This document shows, one piece after another, positions 46,291-58,300 of a stretch of DNA of 64,000 bases. The DNA lies in contig NC_135146.1 of assembly GCF_051014445.1 (NCBI RefSeq), positions 3,968,001 to 4,032,000 on the forward strand, written 5' to 3'. The translations under genes and the position numbers were made by a program. A model generated the notes under the pieces. It worked only from the letters and a program-made list of their open reading frames with translations, had not been told where the DNA came from and ran no database searches. Position 1 is the stretch's first letter. Each line of letters starts with the position of its first letter. This stretch comes from Colletes latitarsis. Lineage: Eukaryota > Arthropoda > Insecta > Hymenoptera > Colletidae.

Positions 46291-46597
46291 TGCAGGATTT
46301 AACGGAGAGAATATATTTGAGGAACAAATATACAAAGAATATAATCTTAATAAACGAATTAGGAACACACAAATTAGCAATTAACAATTAACAACACAAA
46401 TTCAAATCACATTAATTGGCAACATAACTTATACTCACATCTCTCTTTCACAATCACTCGTTTCCAAACTCCTCGTTTTCTCGCTGTCTCTGGTTACACA
46501 TTCCTTCTCGAACAAAACACTCCCAAACCTTTCGCACATAAATTAACATTTAACAAAACTACAGCGTGGCACAAATCTTCAATACAAATCTCCTACA
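46291..46597 (-). repeat. 5' LTR of gypsy copy 2
   Basis: This 307-bp LTR is nearly identical to 3735-4041 and less similar to its own 3' LTR at 37050-37355, which supports a segmental duplication that included 46291-46597. Confidence 0.87.
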
Positions 46598-48067
46598 TAA
46601 GATAGTAAGATAGTAAGATAGTAAGCAAGCAGTAACCTAGTAAGCAAGCAGTAAGCTAGGAAGCAAGGAGCAGGCTAGTAAGAAAGCAGTCAGCTACTAA
46701 GCATTCAGTTAGCTAGTAAGTAAGCAGTAAGCTAGTTAGCAAGCAGTAAGCTTTTAAGCAAGAAGTGAGGTGGTAAGAAAGTATGTAGCTAGTAAGGAGG
46801 CAGTAAGTTAGTAAGAAAGCAGTATGCTAGTAACCAAGCAGTAAGCTATTAAGCAAGCAGTAAGCTAGTAACCAAGCAGGAATCTTGTAAGGAACCAGTA
46901 TTCTAGTAAGCAAGCGGTAAGCTAGTAAGAAACCAGTTAGCTAGTAAGAAAGCGGAATGCCAGTCAGCGAGCAGTATTCTAGAAAGCAAGCAGCAAGCTA
47001 GTATGCAAGCAGGGAGCTAGTAAGCGAGCATTAAGCTCGGAAGCAAGTAATAAGCTAGTAAGCAAGCAGTAAGATATTAAGCAAGCAGTAAGCTACTAGG
47101 CAAACAGTAAGCATGTAAGCAAGCAGCAGGCTCGTCAGAAAGCTGCTAGCAAGTAAGAAAGCAGTATGCTAGTAAGCCAGCTGGAAGCTAGAAAGCAAGC
47201 AGCATGCTAGTATGCTGGCAGTAAACTAGAAAGCAAGCAGCAGGCTAGTAAGCACGCAGTAAGCGAGAAAGCTAGCAGTAAGCTGGTATACAAGCAGTGA
47301 GCTACTAAGCGAGTAGTGAGCTTGTAAGCAAGCAGTAAGCTAGTAAGCAAGCAGTAAGCTTGTAGGCAAGCTGTAAGCTAGTAAGCAAGCAGTAAGCTAG
47401 TAAGCAAGCAGTAAGCTTGTAGGCAAGCTGTAAGCTAGTAAGCAAGCAGTAACCCAGTAACAAAGCAGTAAGTTAGTGACAAAGCAGTAAGTTAGTGACA
47501 AAGCAGAAAGTTTGTAGCAAAGCAGTAAGCTGGTAAGCAAGCTGGAAGCTAGTAAGGAAGCACTCGTCAGGTAAGAGAGCAGTAAGCTAGAAAGCAAGCA
47601 GCAAGCTAGTATGCAAGCAGTTAGCTTCTAAGCGAGTAGTGAGCTTGGAAGCAAGCAGTAAGCTAGTAAGCAAGCAGTAAGGTAGTAGGCAAGCTGTGAG
47701 CTGATGTAACAAAGCTGTAATTTTGCAGCAAAGCAGTAAGCTGGTAAGCATGCTGCAAGCTAGTAGGGAAGCAGCATGCTAGTAAGCAAGCAGTAAGCTA
47801 GAAAGCAAGGCGTAGGCTAGTTAGAAAGCAGTTAGCTAGTAAGCAAGCAGTAATCAAATAAGCAAGCAGTGAGCCAGTATGCAAGCAGTTAGCTAGTAAG
47901 CAGGCAGTGCGCTAGTAAGCAAGCAGTGAGCTAGAAAGCAAGGACGAAGCTAGTAAGGAAGCAGTATGATAGTAAGCAAGCTATAAGCTACTAAGCATCC
48001 AGTAAGCCAGTGAAGAAGCAGCAGGCTAGTCAGAAAGCACTTAGCTAGTAAGAAAGCAGTATGCTAG
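46598..48067. repeat. 19-bp minisatellite block 8
   Basis: It is nearly identical to 4042-5245 over the first 1.2 kb, sharing rare variants. The last part before 48067 matches the end of block 2 near 8430-8495. No gene is seen. Confidence 0.92.
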
Positions 48068-49204
48068 TATTGAGGATCTTTGTGATAGATTTCCCCAATC
48101 GCTTACCGCAGAAAGAAGAAGGAATAATTTGTTGAAACGGTATAATGTGTAAGACACGGAGGCGACAAAATATGTGGAAGACTTTTCTCCGCGGTCTGGG
48201 TTGTCGCACGACTTCCTTCAAATTGGTTAAAATCCCGGCTATATATGCGTCGTCGAATGGTCGGTAGACCTATTGGTTTTATGACATGACCTGGGCCGAC
48301 GTGGAACAGAGAAAAATCGCGAAGATTCGGAAATACAAAATATATCTATTCTCAACACTCCCACTTATTTTGAATGTCAGCTAATATTTAATTTTTCTCT
48401 CGGATAGCAAAACGGCTGCTTTTGCAAAGGCTTAGCAGAGATATCAGCCAATTGTTCTTTCGATTGAACATATCTAATTTCTACTTCTCCGCGATTAACG
48501 ACATCACGAGTATAATGGTACTTTATACCGATGTGTTACGAGCGCTTATGGTTTTCGGAACTATTAGCAATTTTTATGCCCGCTTGGTTATCAACAAAAG
48601 CAGGGACGATATTGCACACAACATCCAATTCATTCAACATACGACGTAACCAAACCGCATCATTTACGCCGTGGGCTAACGCGATATATTCCGACTCAGC
48701 GGTCGAAAGGGCAACGGCCTTTTGCAATTGACTGGACCACGAAATTGGTCCGCTATTCAAAATATTGACAAATCCACTCCTAGATCTTCGAGTCTCTTCA
48801 CTATTTCCGTAAACTATAATAATAAAGAGCCTATAAAGAATAATAAAGAGCCTACTGCCTCACGAAACGGCATTTTACTGTCAGTCGCAGGTGTTTGTTT
48901 TTGCATGGGCATACCTGGCTCCGCAGGTACACTTGACGGTTTTGCTTCAAGCATATTAAAGGTCTTTAATATTTTCTTAATATAGCCCGGTTGAGAAATT
49001 TTTATGAGTCGTCGTTCGCGATCGCGTTTAAGCTAGAAACCGAGAAATTCATCGGCCCGATCTACCGAGATTTTAAGATTACCTTCTAAATAATCTAAAA
49101 CACTCTCAATTGCATTCTCGCTTTTGCTCATAATCAAATCATCATCCACATACAGGGCTAAATACACTTTTGAACTTTCACACCGACAAGCACGCACTTA
49201 TCAC
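48068..49204 (-). mobile_element. Copia copy 2, 3' part only
   Basis: It matches 8496-9634: the 290-bp 3' LTR at 48068-48357, the polypurine tract, the RNase H fragment (minus strand, 48536-48760, with ALSTAESEY), and decayed sequence up to 49204. There it is cut by the poly(T) of R1-clade copy D. The rest of the element is absent; the next sequence beyond copy D is the 176-bp satellite. Confidence 0.87.
48536..48760 (-). pseudogene. Copia RNase H fragment, copy 2
   Basis: This is the counterpart of 8964-9188 with a few amino-acid changes (for example HGVNDAVWLRRML). The copy is dead. Confidence 0.8.
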
Positions 49205-49747
49205 TTTTTTTTTTTTTTTTTTTTTTTTTTTTGTCGTGGGGAAAATCTTCGAAAGACTCCCTCCCACCTCCTTGGGGAGAGGTGGGAGGGGTGTGTGGGA
49301 TTCCCCGCGCCCGTACAACGACAGGCGCGGGACCTACCCACTAAAACCCCACGGTGACCCTTCGGCACGCTTTGGGAGGATACCGGGAATCGCTCGAAGC
49401 ATTCTTCCGGTATCCTCTCCGTGCCCGCGCTTTCGCGCCCATCCCCCGGGGGGACAATCGGTCCCCCCAGTAGACACACTGCCTCATAGCGGCCGGACGG
49501 GGCCACTCCATCCTGCCGCTATCCGTCCCGGGGACGCGTTTAGTGGCGGCTGCGAGCCCCAACTTGCAACCGCCCGCGACCCCGTTTCCACCCCTCGGCG
49601 GCCGGGCGTTCATGGCCGCACCAGACCGCCGAGGGTGCCTCCCCTTGCGTCGGACCGGTAGGGGGAGGCACTCCTACCCCCAACCGGTCCGACCCGGCGC
49701 CGCCTGGCGGGAGGAGGGTCCCCTCAGGACCCCCCTCCCAGCCTAGG
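49205..49747 (-). other. 3' UTR and poly(A) of R1-clade copy D
   Basis: It is colinear with the 3' UTRs of B, C and E, with the same stem-loops and 28 T residues at the element end. Confidence 0.8.
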
Positions 49748-52700
49748 TCATCCGCCACGCCGAGGCGGCCGCCCGCGACGCCTCGCGACCGGGCGACGAC
49801 CTCGGGCCACCGCACGAGCGCGCGCTTCAGCGCGCCGCTGAAGCTCGCGCTCCCTCCCCGCGGCCTCCTTCTGCAACATTACGTTCTCGCAGAAGGAGGC
49901 CACGGCCTTCCACTTCTCCTCGCTGCCGAGCATGGCGCGCACCACGCCCGGCAGCGAGACATCCCGCCCGACGACGCCGACCAGGACACGCCGCTCCCCC
50001 TCCCACGCGGGGCATACCTCCAGGGTATGATCCGCCGTGTCCTGCTCAGCGTCGCAGTGGCAGCAACGCGCCGTCGGCTCCTTCCCTATCCGGCACAGGT
50101 ATCTTCCGAAGCTGCCATGCCCGGAAAATACCTGTGCCAGCCGGTAGGTGAGGCTGCCATGGCCTCTGTCCAGCCACTCCTTCAGGAGTGGCCGAACAGC
50201 CCCGACAGTCCGGTGCCCCGCGGTTGGCAGAGCCAGCCGCTCCTGCCACGCGAGCAACACGGACTGCCGGGCCTGGCGCTTCAAATCGCCCCAAGCAGGT
50301 TCCTGCCCGCCCGGGACCGCCCCCACCCCCGCGCGACGGTCGACGCGGTGCCGGTACATCACCGCGTGCGACCGCGCGAGCAGGTCCATTGGCGGCATCC
50401 CCGCTAGAACCGTCGCCGCATCATGTGACATCGTCCGATACCCGCGGACGACCCTGAGCGCCATGCGCCTCTGCACCCGACGCAGCATAGTCATGCTGCG
50501 CCGGGAGGCAGCCAGGTCGTCCGCCCAGACGGGGGCCCCGTATAGGGCCACCGACTGGACCATTGCCACATAGAGGCGACGAACTCGGCCCGCCGGGCCC
50601 CCCAGGTTGGGCAGGATCCGGCCCAGAGCCGCAACCATCCTTTCCAACCGGGGGACCAGGCAGCGGAAATGCTCCTCGAAACGCCAGTGGCTATCGAGGA
50701 TCAGCCCTAGATACCTGATCTGGGGCTTCACCTCGATGTCAGCCCCACCCACCCGGATCAGAGGGGGTGGCGGATCCTGCCGAGGTGAATGAAACGCAAT
50801 CACCTCGGTCTTATGGACCGCCACCGTCATCCCCATCCCCCTGATCCGGTCGACGACGCGTTGCGACCCCTCCTCCGCGCGACGCATGGCCCTCCCCCAG
50901 TGCGCCCCGACGGCCAGCACCAGTGTGTCATCCGCATATCACACCGTGCTGACGCCGTCGGGGAGGCCGGCCCGCAACACCGAGTCGTACGCGATGTTCC
51001 ACAGGAGTGGCCCGAGGACCGACCCCTGCGGAACACCGCAGTACACCTCCCTCCGCATATCACCATCCCGGCCCGGATACTCGATCCACCTGCCGCGGAG
51101 ATAATCCCCGACGACCGCCCTGAGACAAGGGGGGACTCGATGATATTCGAGTCCCCTCCTTATCTCTTCCCAGGGGAGGGTGATAAAGGCATTGGCAATA
51201 TCCAAGGATATTGCCAATGCCACCCCTCCCCGGGAGACGGCCGCCTCCGAGAGGGCCCTCACACGACCTATCGCGTCGATAGTCGATCGGCCCCCCCGGA
51301 AACCGAACTGGCAGTCGGCCAGACCGGGATCACCCCGCGACAGGTGCTCGACGAGGCGGGCAGCAATCACACGCTCGAAGAGCTTGCCCACCTCGGCGAG
51401 GAGACAAATGGGCCGGTATGCGGAGGGAGACTCCGCGGGCCGACCCTCCTTCCGGAGGAGGACCATCCTCGCCACCTTCCAACTGGGGGGGAATCGCCCA
51501 TCCCTCAGGCAGCGGTCGAACAACCGCCTGAGGTCGGCCCCAAGGACGCCCTGGGTCAAGACCCAAACCCGGCCGGGCACACCATCCGGACCCGGGGCCG
51601 TGTTACGAACCCCGAGCCGTCTGATGGCCGCTGCCAGCTCCTCCTGCGTGACCCCCAGCTCGGCCGTCCACTCCACTGGGACAGCCGCCGCCGCCGGAGG
51701 ACGCGGTCCCCTCTCCCCAATTGGGAAGAGTGTATTGACCACGTCCTCCAGCAGCCGGGGGTCAAGACCCTCGGTGACGGGGGGCGCCCACGGGCGGAGC
51801 TTATTCAGCACCACCTTATATGGGTGCCCCCATGGATCGTCATCAAGGGTCTGGAGGAGCTCCTTCCATGCCTGGGTCTTGGCCCGTTTGATGGCGACCT
51901 GCAGAGCAACCCGCGCCACGCGGTATGCTCCATACAGGTCATCAGCTGCCCTCGCTCGCGCCACGCCGTCGCCTGTACGTTGACGACGGCGCGCGCGGGT
52001 GTACTGGCGTCGGGCGCGGACAGTCGCGACTCGCAACTCCGCGATCGCGTCCGACCACCAGTACACCGCCCGGCGAGGAGAAGCCCGTCCGACCCGAGGC
52101 ATCGCCGCGTCGCAAATACCCGCGACCAATGCTCCGAGCCGGGCGACCTCCTCCTCTATGCTCGGCAACTCGGCCGCTCCCTGCGGCCAAGTTGCAGCGA
52201 GGGCAGCTGCCATCAGGGCGTCGTTGTCCAGGCGCCGAAGCGCCCAGCGGCGTGGTGGGGTGCCACGCAGGCGGCCGTGTCGGGATGCACTCGCGGCGGC
52301 AGAGACCTCCATCCGGATGTACCGGTGATCGGAGAGTGTCTCTGCCCCCGCGACCACGTGCCAACCCGACACCATGCGCACGGCGTTGGGGGTCGCGAAT
52401 CAAACATCCACGTTGGACCCCCCATATCGCCGCACGCATGTGTGCTCCGACCCCCGGTTCAATACCCGGAGGTCGAGCCCCGCCGCCCAATCGCCCAGGA
52501 TCCCGCCGCGAACGGAGGTCCTGGGGGATCCCCAAGCCACCGACTTGGCATTAAAATCCCCCAGGACCAGTACCGGCCGGGCCGCGTAGCGCTGCACGCA
52601 TGCCGCGACCTCGGCCAAGTACAGCTCGAACGCAGCGTGACCGCTACGGGGCGAAATGTAGCACCCCACCACAGCGACTCCCCCCCAGTCCACGGCGACG

Positions 52701-52930
52701 AATCCCCGACCGCGCTCCAACAAGGAGAACGGTGGGGACCCGTCGCCCCCTCCCCATACCGTCGCCACCAAGCCGTCCGCGTCGCCCACCCAATGAGGGT
52801 GAACAGGGACGCGGTACGGCTCGGCGGCGACCGCCAGGCCAATCCCCCACTCCGCGAGGACTTGGGTCATCAAGTCCTGTGCCGCGCGGCAGTGGTTGAG
52901 GTTGGCCTGAAGGAGGAGGCGGGGCGGCAT
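49748..52930 (-). pseudogene. R1-clade ORF2 (endonuclease and RT), two nonsense mutations
   Basis: The frame from ATG at 52930-52928 to the stop at 49748-49750 is 1061 codons with no frameshift. It contains in-frame TGA at 52402-52400 (codon 177) and 50941-50939 (codon 664, directly before the catalytic YADD). Domains: an APE-type endonuclease at about residues 1-220 (LLLQANLNHC, AAEPYRVP, VLGDFNAKS, then SDHRYI with the conserved Asp-His); a linker with YWWSDAIAELR; RT at about residues 430-750; and a C-terminal CCHC motif. The ATG overlaps the ORF1 stop in TAATG. The family makes a nicking endonuclease and an RT that copies RNA at the cut site. Confidence 0.88.
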
Positions 52931-53249
52931 TAATTAATGGCCGCGCCAGCCTCCTCCCGGCCGTCCGTCCCCGTAGCACCGTCCACCTCCATGGAGGACG
53001 ATGCCACCGCCCTCGGCACCGGAGCCGGTGCAGCCCGCCTCTTCCTCTCCTTCCGGGAGGGGGGGGGGAGCACTTCTTGCTCCCCACCCTGTGATCGGCT
53101 GGCCTCCCCATGTCCGCACACAGCGGGCAGTGGGGGGCCGCCGAGCACTGGCTCGCACGGTGCTCTTTGGCCCCGCAGTGGTAACACTGACCGCTGCGGT
53201 CCACCGGCGAGGTGCACCACTGCCTCACGTGCCCCAATTCGAGGCACTG
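52930..53249 (-). pseudogene. R1-clade ORF1 3' end (zinc knuckles)
   Basis: The minus strand encodes CLELGHVRQWC (the end of a first knuckle, whose upstream Cys is lost at the truncation), CYHCGAKEHRASQC and CPLCADMGRPADHRV followed by a final Cys. This three-knuckle pattern is typical of R1-clade ORF1. A frameshift in the ten-base C run at about 53063-53072 separates the knuckles from the correct end (REEAGAAIN, stop at 52932-52930). Confidence 0.82.
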
Positions 53250-53287
53250 TCTCATGCTTTCGCATTTTTCGCATACTTGTTGGCCAG

Positions 53288-54310
53288 ATCCTGGGCTTTT
53301 TCTGGTTTGGATCACATAGTAATGCGGTACCGCAATGAAACAGTCAAATAAACATGGACTTGATCTATATTTTAGAGGATAATACGAGTGAGGTCACTGT
53401 TAGTTCTGGGATTTGCCCTCGTTTGGCTCATACCTTCGCATTTTTCGCATACTTGTTGGCCAGATCCCGAGCTTTTACTGGTTTGGATCACGTTGTAGTG
53501 TGGTACCACACTGAAACAGTCACATGAACATTGATTCGATCTATATTTTAGAGGATAATACGAGTGAGTTCACTGTTAGTTCTGGGATTTGCCCTCATTT
53601 GGCTCATACCTTCGCATTTTTCGCATACTTGTTGGCCAGATCCCGAGCTTTTTCTGGTTTGGATCACGTTGTAGTGTGGTACCACACTGAAACACTGAAT
53701 TAAACATGGATTCGATCTATATTTTAGAGGATGACGCCGGTTATGTCTGGGTTAGGTCTGGTATTTGCCATCATCTGGCTCATACTTTCGGCTTTTTCAC
53801 TTACTTGTTGGCCTGATCCCGGGCGCTTTTTGTATTGGGTCACGTAGTAATGTGGTACCACACTGCAGCAGTGAGTTAAACCTGGATTCAATCTATATTT
53901 TAGAGGATAACACTGGTTAGGTCAGGGTTAGGTCTGGTATTTGCCATCATCTGGCTCATGCTTTTGCATTTTTCGCAAACTTGTTGGCCAGATCCTGGGC
54001 GTTTTCTGGTTTGGATCACGTCGTAATGAGGTACCACACTGAAACAGTGAGTTAATCCTGGATTCGATCTATATATTAGAGGGTAACACCGGTTAGGTTT
54101 GGGTTAGGTCTGGTATTTGCCATCATCTGACTCATACTTTCGCATTTTTCGCATACTTGTTGGCCAGATCCTGGGCGTTTTCTGGATTGGATCACGTAGT
54201 AATGTAGAACCACTCTGAAACAGTGAGTTAAACCAGGATTCAATCTATATTTTACAGGATAACACCGGTTAGGTCAGGGCTAGGTCTGGTATTTGCCATC
54301 ATCTGGCCCA
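53288..54310. repeat. Six-unit higher-order repeat, first copy
   Basis: This segment recurs almost unchanged from 54345 (offset 1057 bp, six units), including the rare unit with GCGGTACCGCAATGAAAC and the rare TTCGGCTTTTTCACTTAC variant. Confidence 0.87.
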
Positions 54311-54344
54311 TACATTCGCAAATTTTCGCATACTTGTTGGCCAG

Positions 54345-55367
54345 ATCCTGGGCTTTTTCTGGTTTGGATCACATAGTAATGCGGTACCGCAATGAAACAG
54401 TCAAATAAACATGGACTTGATCTATATTTTAGAGGATAATACGAGTGAGGTCACTGTTAGTTCTGGGATTTGCCCTCGTTTGGCTCATACCTTCGCATTT
54501 TTCGCATACTTGTTGGCCAGATCCCGAGCTTTTACTGGTTTGGATCACGTTGTAGTGTGGTACCACACTGAAACAGTCACATGAACATTGATTCGATCTA
54601 TATTTTAGAGGATAATACGAGTGAGTTCACTGTTAGTTCTGGGATTTGCCCTCATTTGGCTCATACCTTCGCATTTTTCGCATACTTGTTGGCCAGATCC
54701 CGAGCTTTTTCTGGTTTGGATCACGTTGTAGTGTGGTACCACACTGAAACACTGAATTAAACATGGATTCGATCTATATTTTAGAGGATGACGCCGGTTA
54801 TGTCTGGGTTAGGTCTGGTATTTGCCATCATCTGGCTCATACTTTCGGCTTTTTCACTTACTTGTTGGCCTGATCCCGGGCGCTTTTTGGATTGGGTCAC
54901 GTAGTAATGTGGTACCACACTGCAGCAGTGAGTTAAACCTGGATTCAATCTATATTTTAGAGGATAACACTGGTTAGGTCAGGGTTAGGTCTGGTATTTG
55001 CCATCATCTGGCTCATGCTTTTGCATTTTTCGCAAACTTGTTGGCCAGATCCTGGGCGTTTTCTGGTTTGGATCACGTCGTAATGAGGTACCACACTGAA
55101 ACAGTGAGTTAATCCTGGATTCGATCTATATATTAGAGGGTAACACCGGTTAGGTTTGGGTTAGGTCTGGTATTTGCCATCATCTGACTCATACTTTCGC
55201 ATTTTTCGCATACTTGTTGGCCAGATCCTGGGCGTTTTCTGGATTGGATCACGTAGTAATGTAGAACCACTCTGAAACAGTGAGTTAAACCAGGATTCAA
55301 TCTATATTTTACAGGATAACACCGGTTAGGTCAGGGCTAGGTCTGGTATTTGCCATCATCTGGCCCA
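54345..55367. repeat. Six-unit higher-order repeat, second copy
   Basis: This is the partner of 53288-54310. Confidence 0.87.
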
Positions 55368-58300
55368 TACTTTCGCATTTTTCGCATACTTGTTGGCCAG
55401 ATCCTGGGCGTTTTCTGGTTTGGATCACGTCGTAATGAGGTACCACACTGAAACAGTGAGTTAATCCTGGATTCGATCTATATATTAGAGGGTAACGCCG
55501 GTTAAGTTTGGGTTAGGTCTGGCATTTGCCATCATCTGGCTCATACATTCGCAAATTTTCGCATACTTGTTGGCCAGATCCTAGGCGTTTTCTGGTTTGG
55601 ATCACGTAGTAATGTAGATCCACTCTGAAACTGTGAGTTAAACCTGGATTCAATCTATATTTTAGAGGATAACACAGGTTAGGTCAGGGTTAGGTCTGGA
55701 ATTTGCCATCATCTGGCTCATGCTTTGGCATTTTTCGCATACTTGTTGGCCAGATCCTGGGCGTTTTCTGGTTTGGAACACGTAGTAATGTGATACCACA
55801 CTGAAACAGTGAGTTAATCCCGGATTCGACTTATATTTTAGAGGATAACACCGGTTAGGTCAGGGTTAGGTCTGGTATTTGCCATCATCTGGCTCATACT
55901 TTCGCATTTTTCGCATACTTGTTGGCCAGATCCTGGGCGTTTTCTGGTTTGGATCACGTAGTAATGTAGAACCACTCTGAAACAGTGAGTTAAACCTGGA
56001 TTTAATCTATATTTTAGAGGATAACGCCGGTTAGGTCTGGGTTAGGTATGGTATTTGCCATCATCTGGCTCATACTTTCGCATTTTTCGCATACTTATTG
56101 GCCAGATCCTGGGCGTTTTCTGGTTTGGATCACGTAGTAATGTGGTTCCACACTGCAACAGTGAGTTAAACCTGGATACAATCTATACTTTAGAGGATAA
56201 CACCAGTTATGTCAGGGTTAGGTCTGGTATTTGCCATCATCTGGCTCATACTTTCACATTTTTCGCATACTTGTTGGCCAGATCCTGGGCGTTTTCTGGG
56301 TTGGAACAGGTAGTAGTGTGGTACCGCACTGAAACAGAGAAGTAATGCTGGATTCGATCTATATATTAGGGGGTAACACCGGCTAGGTTCGGGTTAGGTT
56401 TGGTATTTGCCATCAGCTGGCTCATGCTTTCGCATTTTTCGCATACTTGTTGGCCAGATCCTGGGCGTTCTCTGGTTGGGATCACGTAGTAATTTGGTAC
56501 CACACTGAAATAGTGAGTTTATCTTGGATTCAATCTATACCTTAGAGGATAACACCGGTTAGGTCAGGGATAGGTCTGGTATTTGCCATCATCTGGCTCA
56601 TACTTTCGCATATTTCGCATACTTGTTGGCCAGATCCTGGGCGTTTTCTGGTTTGGGTTACGCAGTAATGTGGTACCACACTGAAACAGTGAGTTAATCC
56701 TGGTTTCGATCTATATATTAGAGGGTAACACCGGTTAGGTTTGGGTTAGGTCTGGTATTTGCCATCGTCTGGCTCATACTTTCGCGTTATTCGCATACTT
56801 GTTGGCCAGATCCTGGGAGTTTTCTGGTTTGGATCACATAGTAATTTGGTACCACACTGAAATAGTGAGTTTATCTTGGATTCAATCTATACCTTAGAGG
56901 ATAACACCGGTTAGGTCAGGGATAGGTCTGGTATTTGCCATCATCTGGCTCATACTTTCGCATATTTCGCATACTTGTTGGCCAGATCCTGGGCGTTTTC
57001 TGGTTTGGGTTACGCAGTAATGTGGTACCACACTGAAACAGTGAGTTAATCCTGGATTCGATCTATATATTAGAGGGCAACACCAGTTAGGTTTGGGTTA
57101 GGTCTGGTATTTGCCATCATCTGGCTCATACTTTCGCATATTTCGCATACTTGTTGGCCAGATCCTGCGCGTCTTCTGGTTTGGATCACGTAGTAATTTG
57201 GTACCACACTGAAATAGTGAGTTTATCTTGGATTCAATCTATACTTTAGAGGATAACACCGGTTAGGTCAGGGATAGGTCTGGTATTTGCCATCATCTGG
57301 CTCATACTTTCGCATTTTTCGCATACTTGTTGGCCAGATTCTGGGCGATTTCTGGGTTGGATCATGTAGTAGTGTGATGCCACACTGCAGCAGCGAGTTA
57401 AACCTGGATTCAATCTATATTTTAGAGGATAACACCGGTTAGGTCAGGGTTAGGTCTGGTATTTGCCATCATCTGGCTCATACTTTCGGCTTTTTCACTT
57501 ACTTGTTGGCCAGATCCTGGGCGTTTTCTGGGTTGGATCAGGTAGTAGTGTGGTACCGCACTGAAACAGTGAGTTAATCCTGGATTCGATCTATATTTTA
57601 GAGAGAAACACCGGTTAGGTCTTGGTTAGGTTTGGTATTTGCCATCATGTGGCTCATAGTTTCGCATTTTTCACCTACTTGTTGGCCAGATCCTGGGCGC
57701 TTTCTGGGTCGGATCACGTAGTAATGTGGCACCACACTCAAACAGTGAGTTAATCCTGGATTCGATCTATATATTAGAGGGTAACACCGGTTAGGTTTGG
57801 GTTAGGTCTGGTATTTGCCATCATCTGGCTCATACTCTCGCATTTTTCGCATACTTTTTGGCCAGAGCCTGGGCGTTTTCTGGATTGGATCACGTTGTAA
57901 TGTGGTACCACACTGAAACAGTGAGATAAACCTGGATTCAATCTATATTTTCGAGGATAACACCGGTTATGTCAGGGTTAGGTCTGGTATTTGCCATCAT
58001 ATGGCTCATACTTTCGCATTTTTCGCATACTTGTTGGCCAGATCCTGGGCGTTTTCTGGTTTGGATCACGTAGTAATGTGGTACCACACAGAAACAGTGA
58101 GTTAATCCTGGATTCGATCTATATATTAGAGGGTAACACCGGTTAGGTTTGGGTTAGGTCTGGTATTTGCCATCATCTGGCTCATACACTCGCATTTTTC
58201 GCATACTTGTTCGCCAGATCCTGGGCGTTTTCTGGTTTGGATCACGTAGTAATGTGGTACCACACAGAAACAGTGAGTTAATCCTGGATTCGATCTATAT

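Larger units (their letters stand above)
37050..46597 (-). mobile_element. Ty3/gypsy retrotransposon copy 2, with nested insertions
   Basis: On the minus strand: 5' LTR (46291-46597), primer site (46272-46288), gag, nucleocapsid and protease, RT, RNase H, integrase, 3' LTR (37050-37355). It is interrupted by a long solo LTR at 39116-41748, itself carrying R1-clade copy C, and by a second foreign stretch at about 41898-44063. Around the second stretch the middle of RT, including the catalytic YxDD region, is missing. Frameshifts are common in integrase and RNase H, so the element is dead. No exact target-site duplication is visible at its ends. Confidence 0.87.
49205..53249 (-). mobile_element. 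R1-clade non-LTR retrotransposon D, nearly full length
   Basis: This is the longest copy, about 4.0 kb: the 3' end of ORF1 with zinc knuckles, all of ORF2, the 3' UTR, and poly(A) seen as T at 49205-49232. The 5' end is cut inside the first ORF1 knuckle at about 53249. Left of it is copia and right of it is the 176-bp satellite, with no target-site duplication. Two nonsense changes in ORF2 and a frameshift in ORF1 show that it is dead. Confidence 0.9.

Noticed and set aside
50789..52933. 714-codon plus-strand open frame across R1-clade copy D (and 30396-31685 minus in copy E)
   Set aside because: It is the antisense shadow of the GC-rich ORF2; it lacks any recognisable domain, and stops are rare there because of composition.
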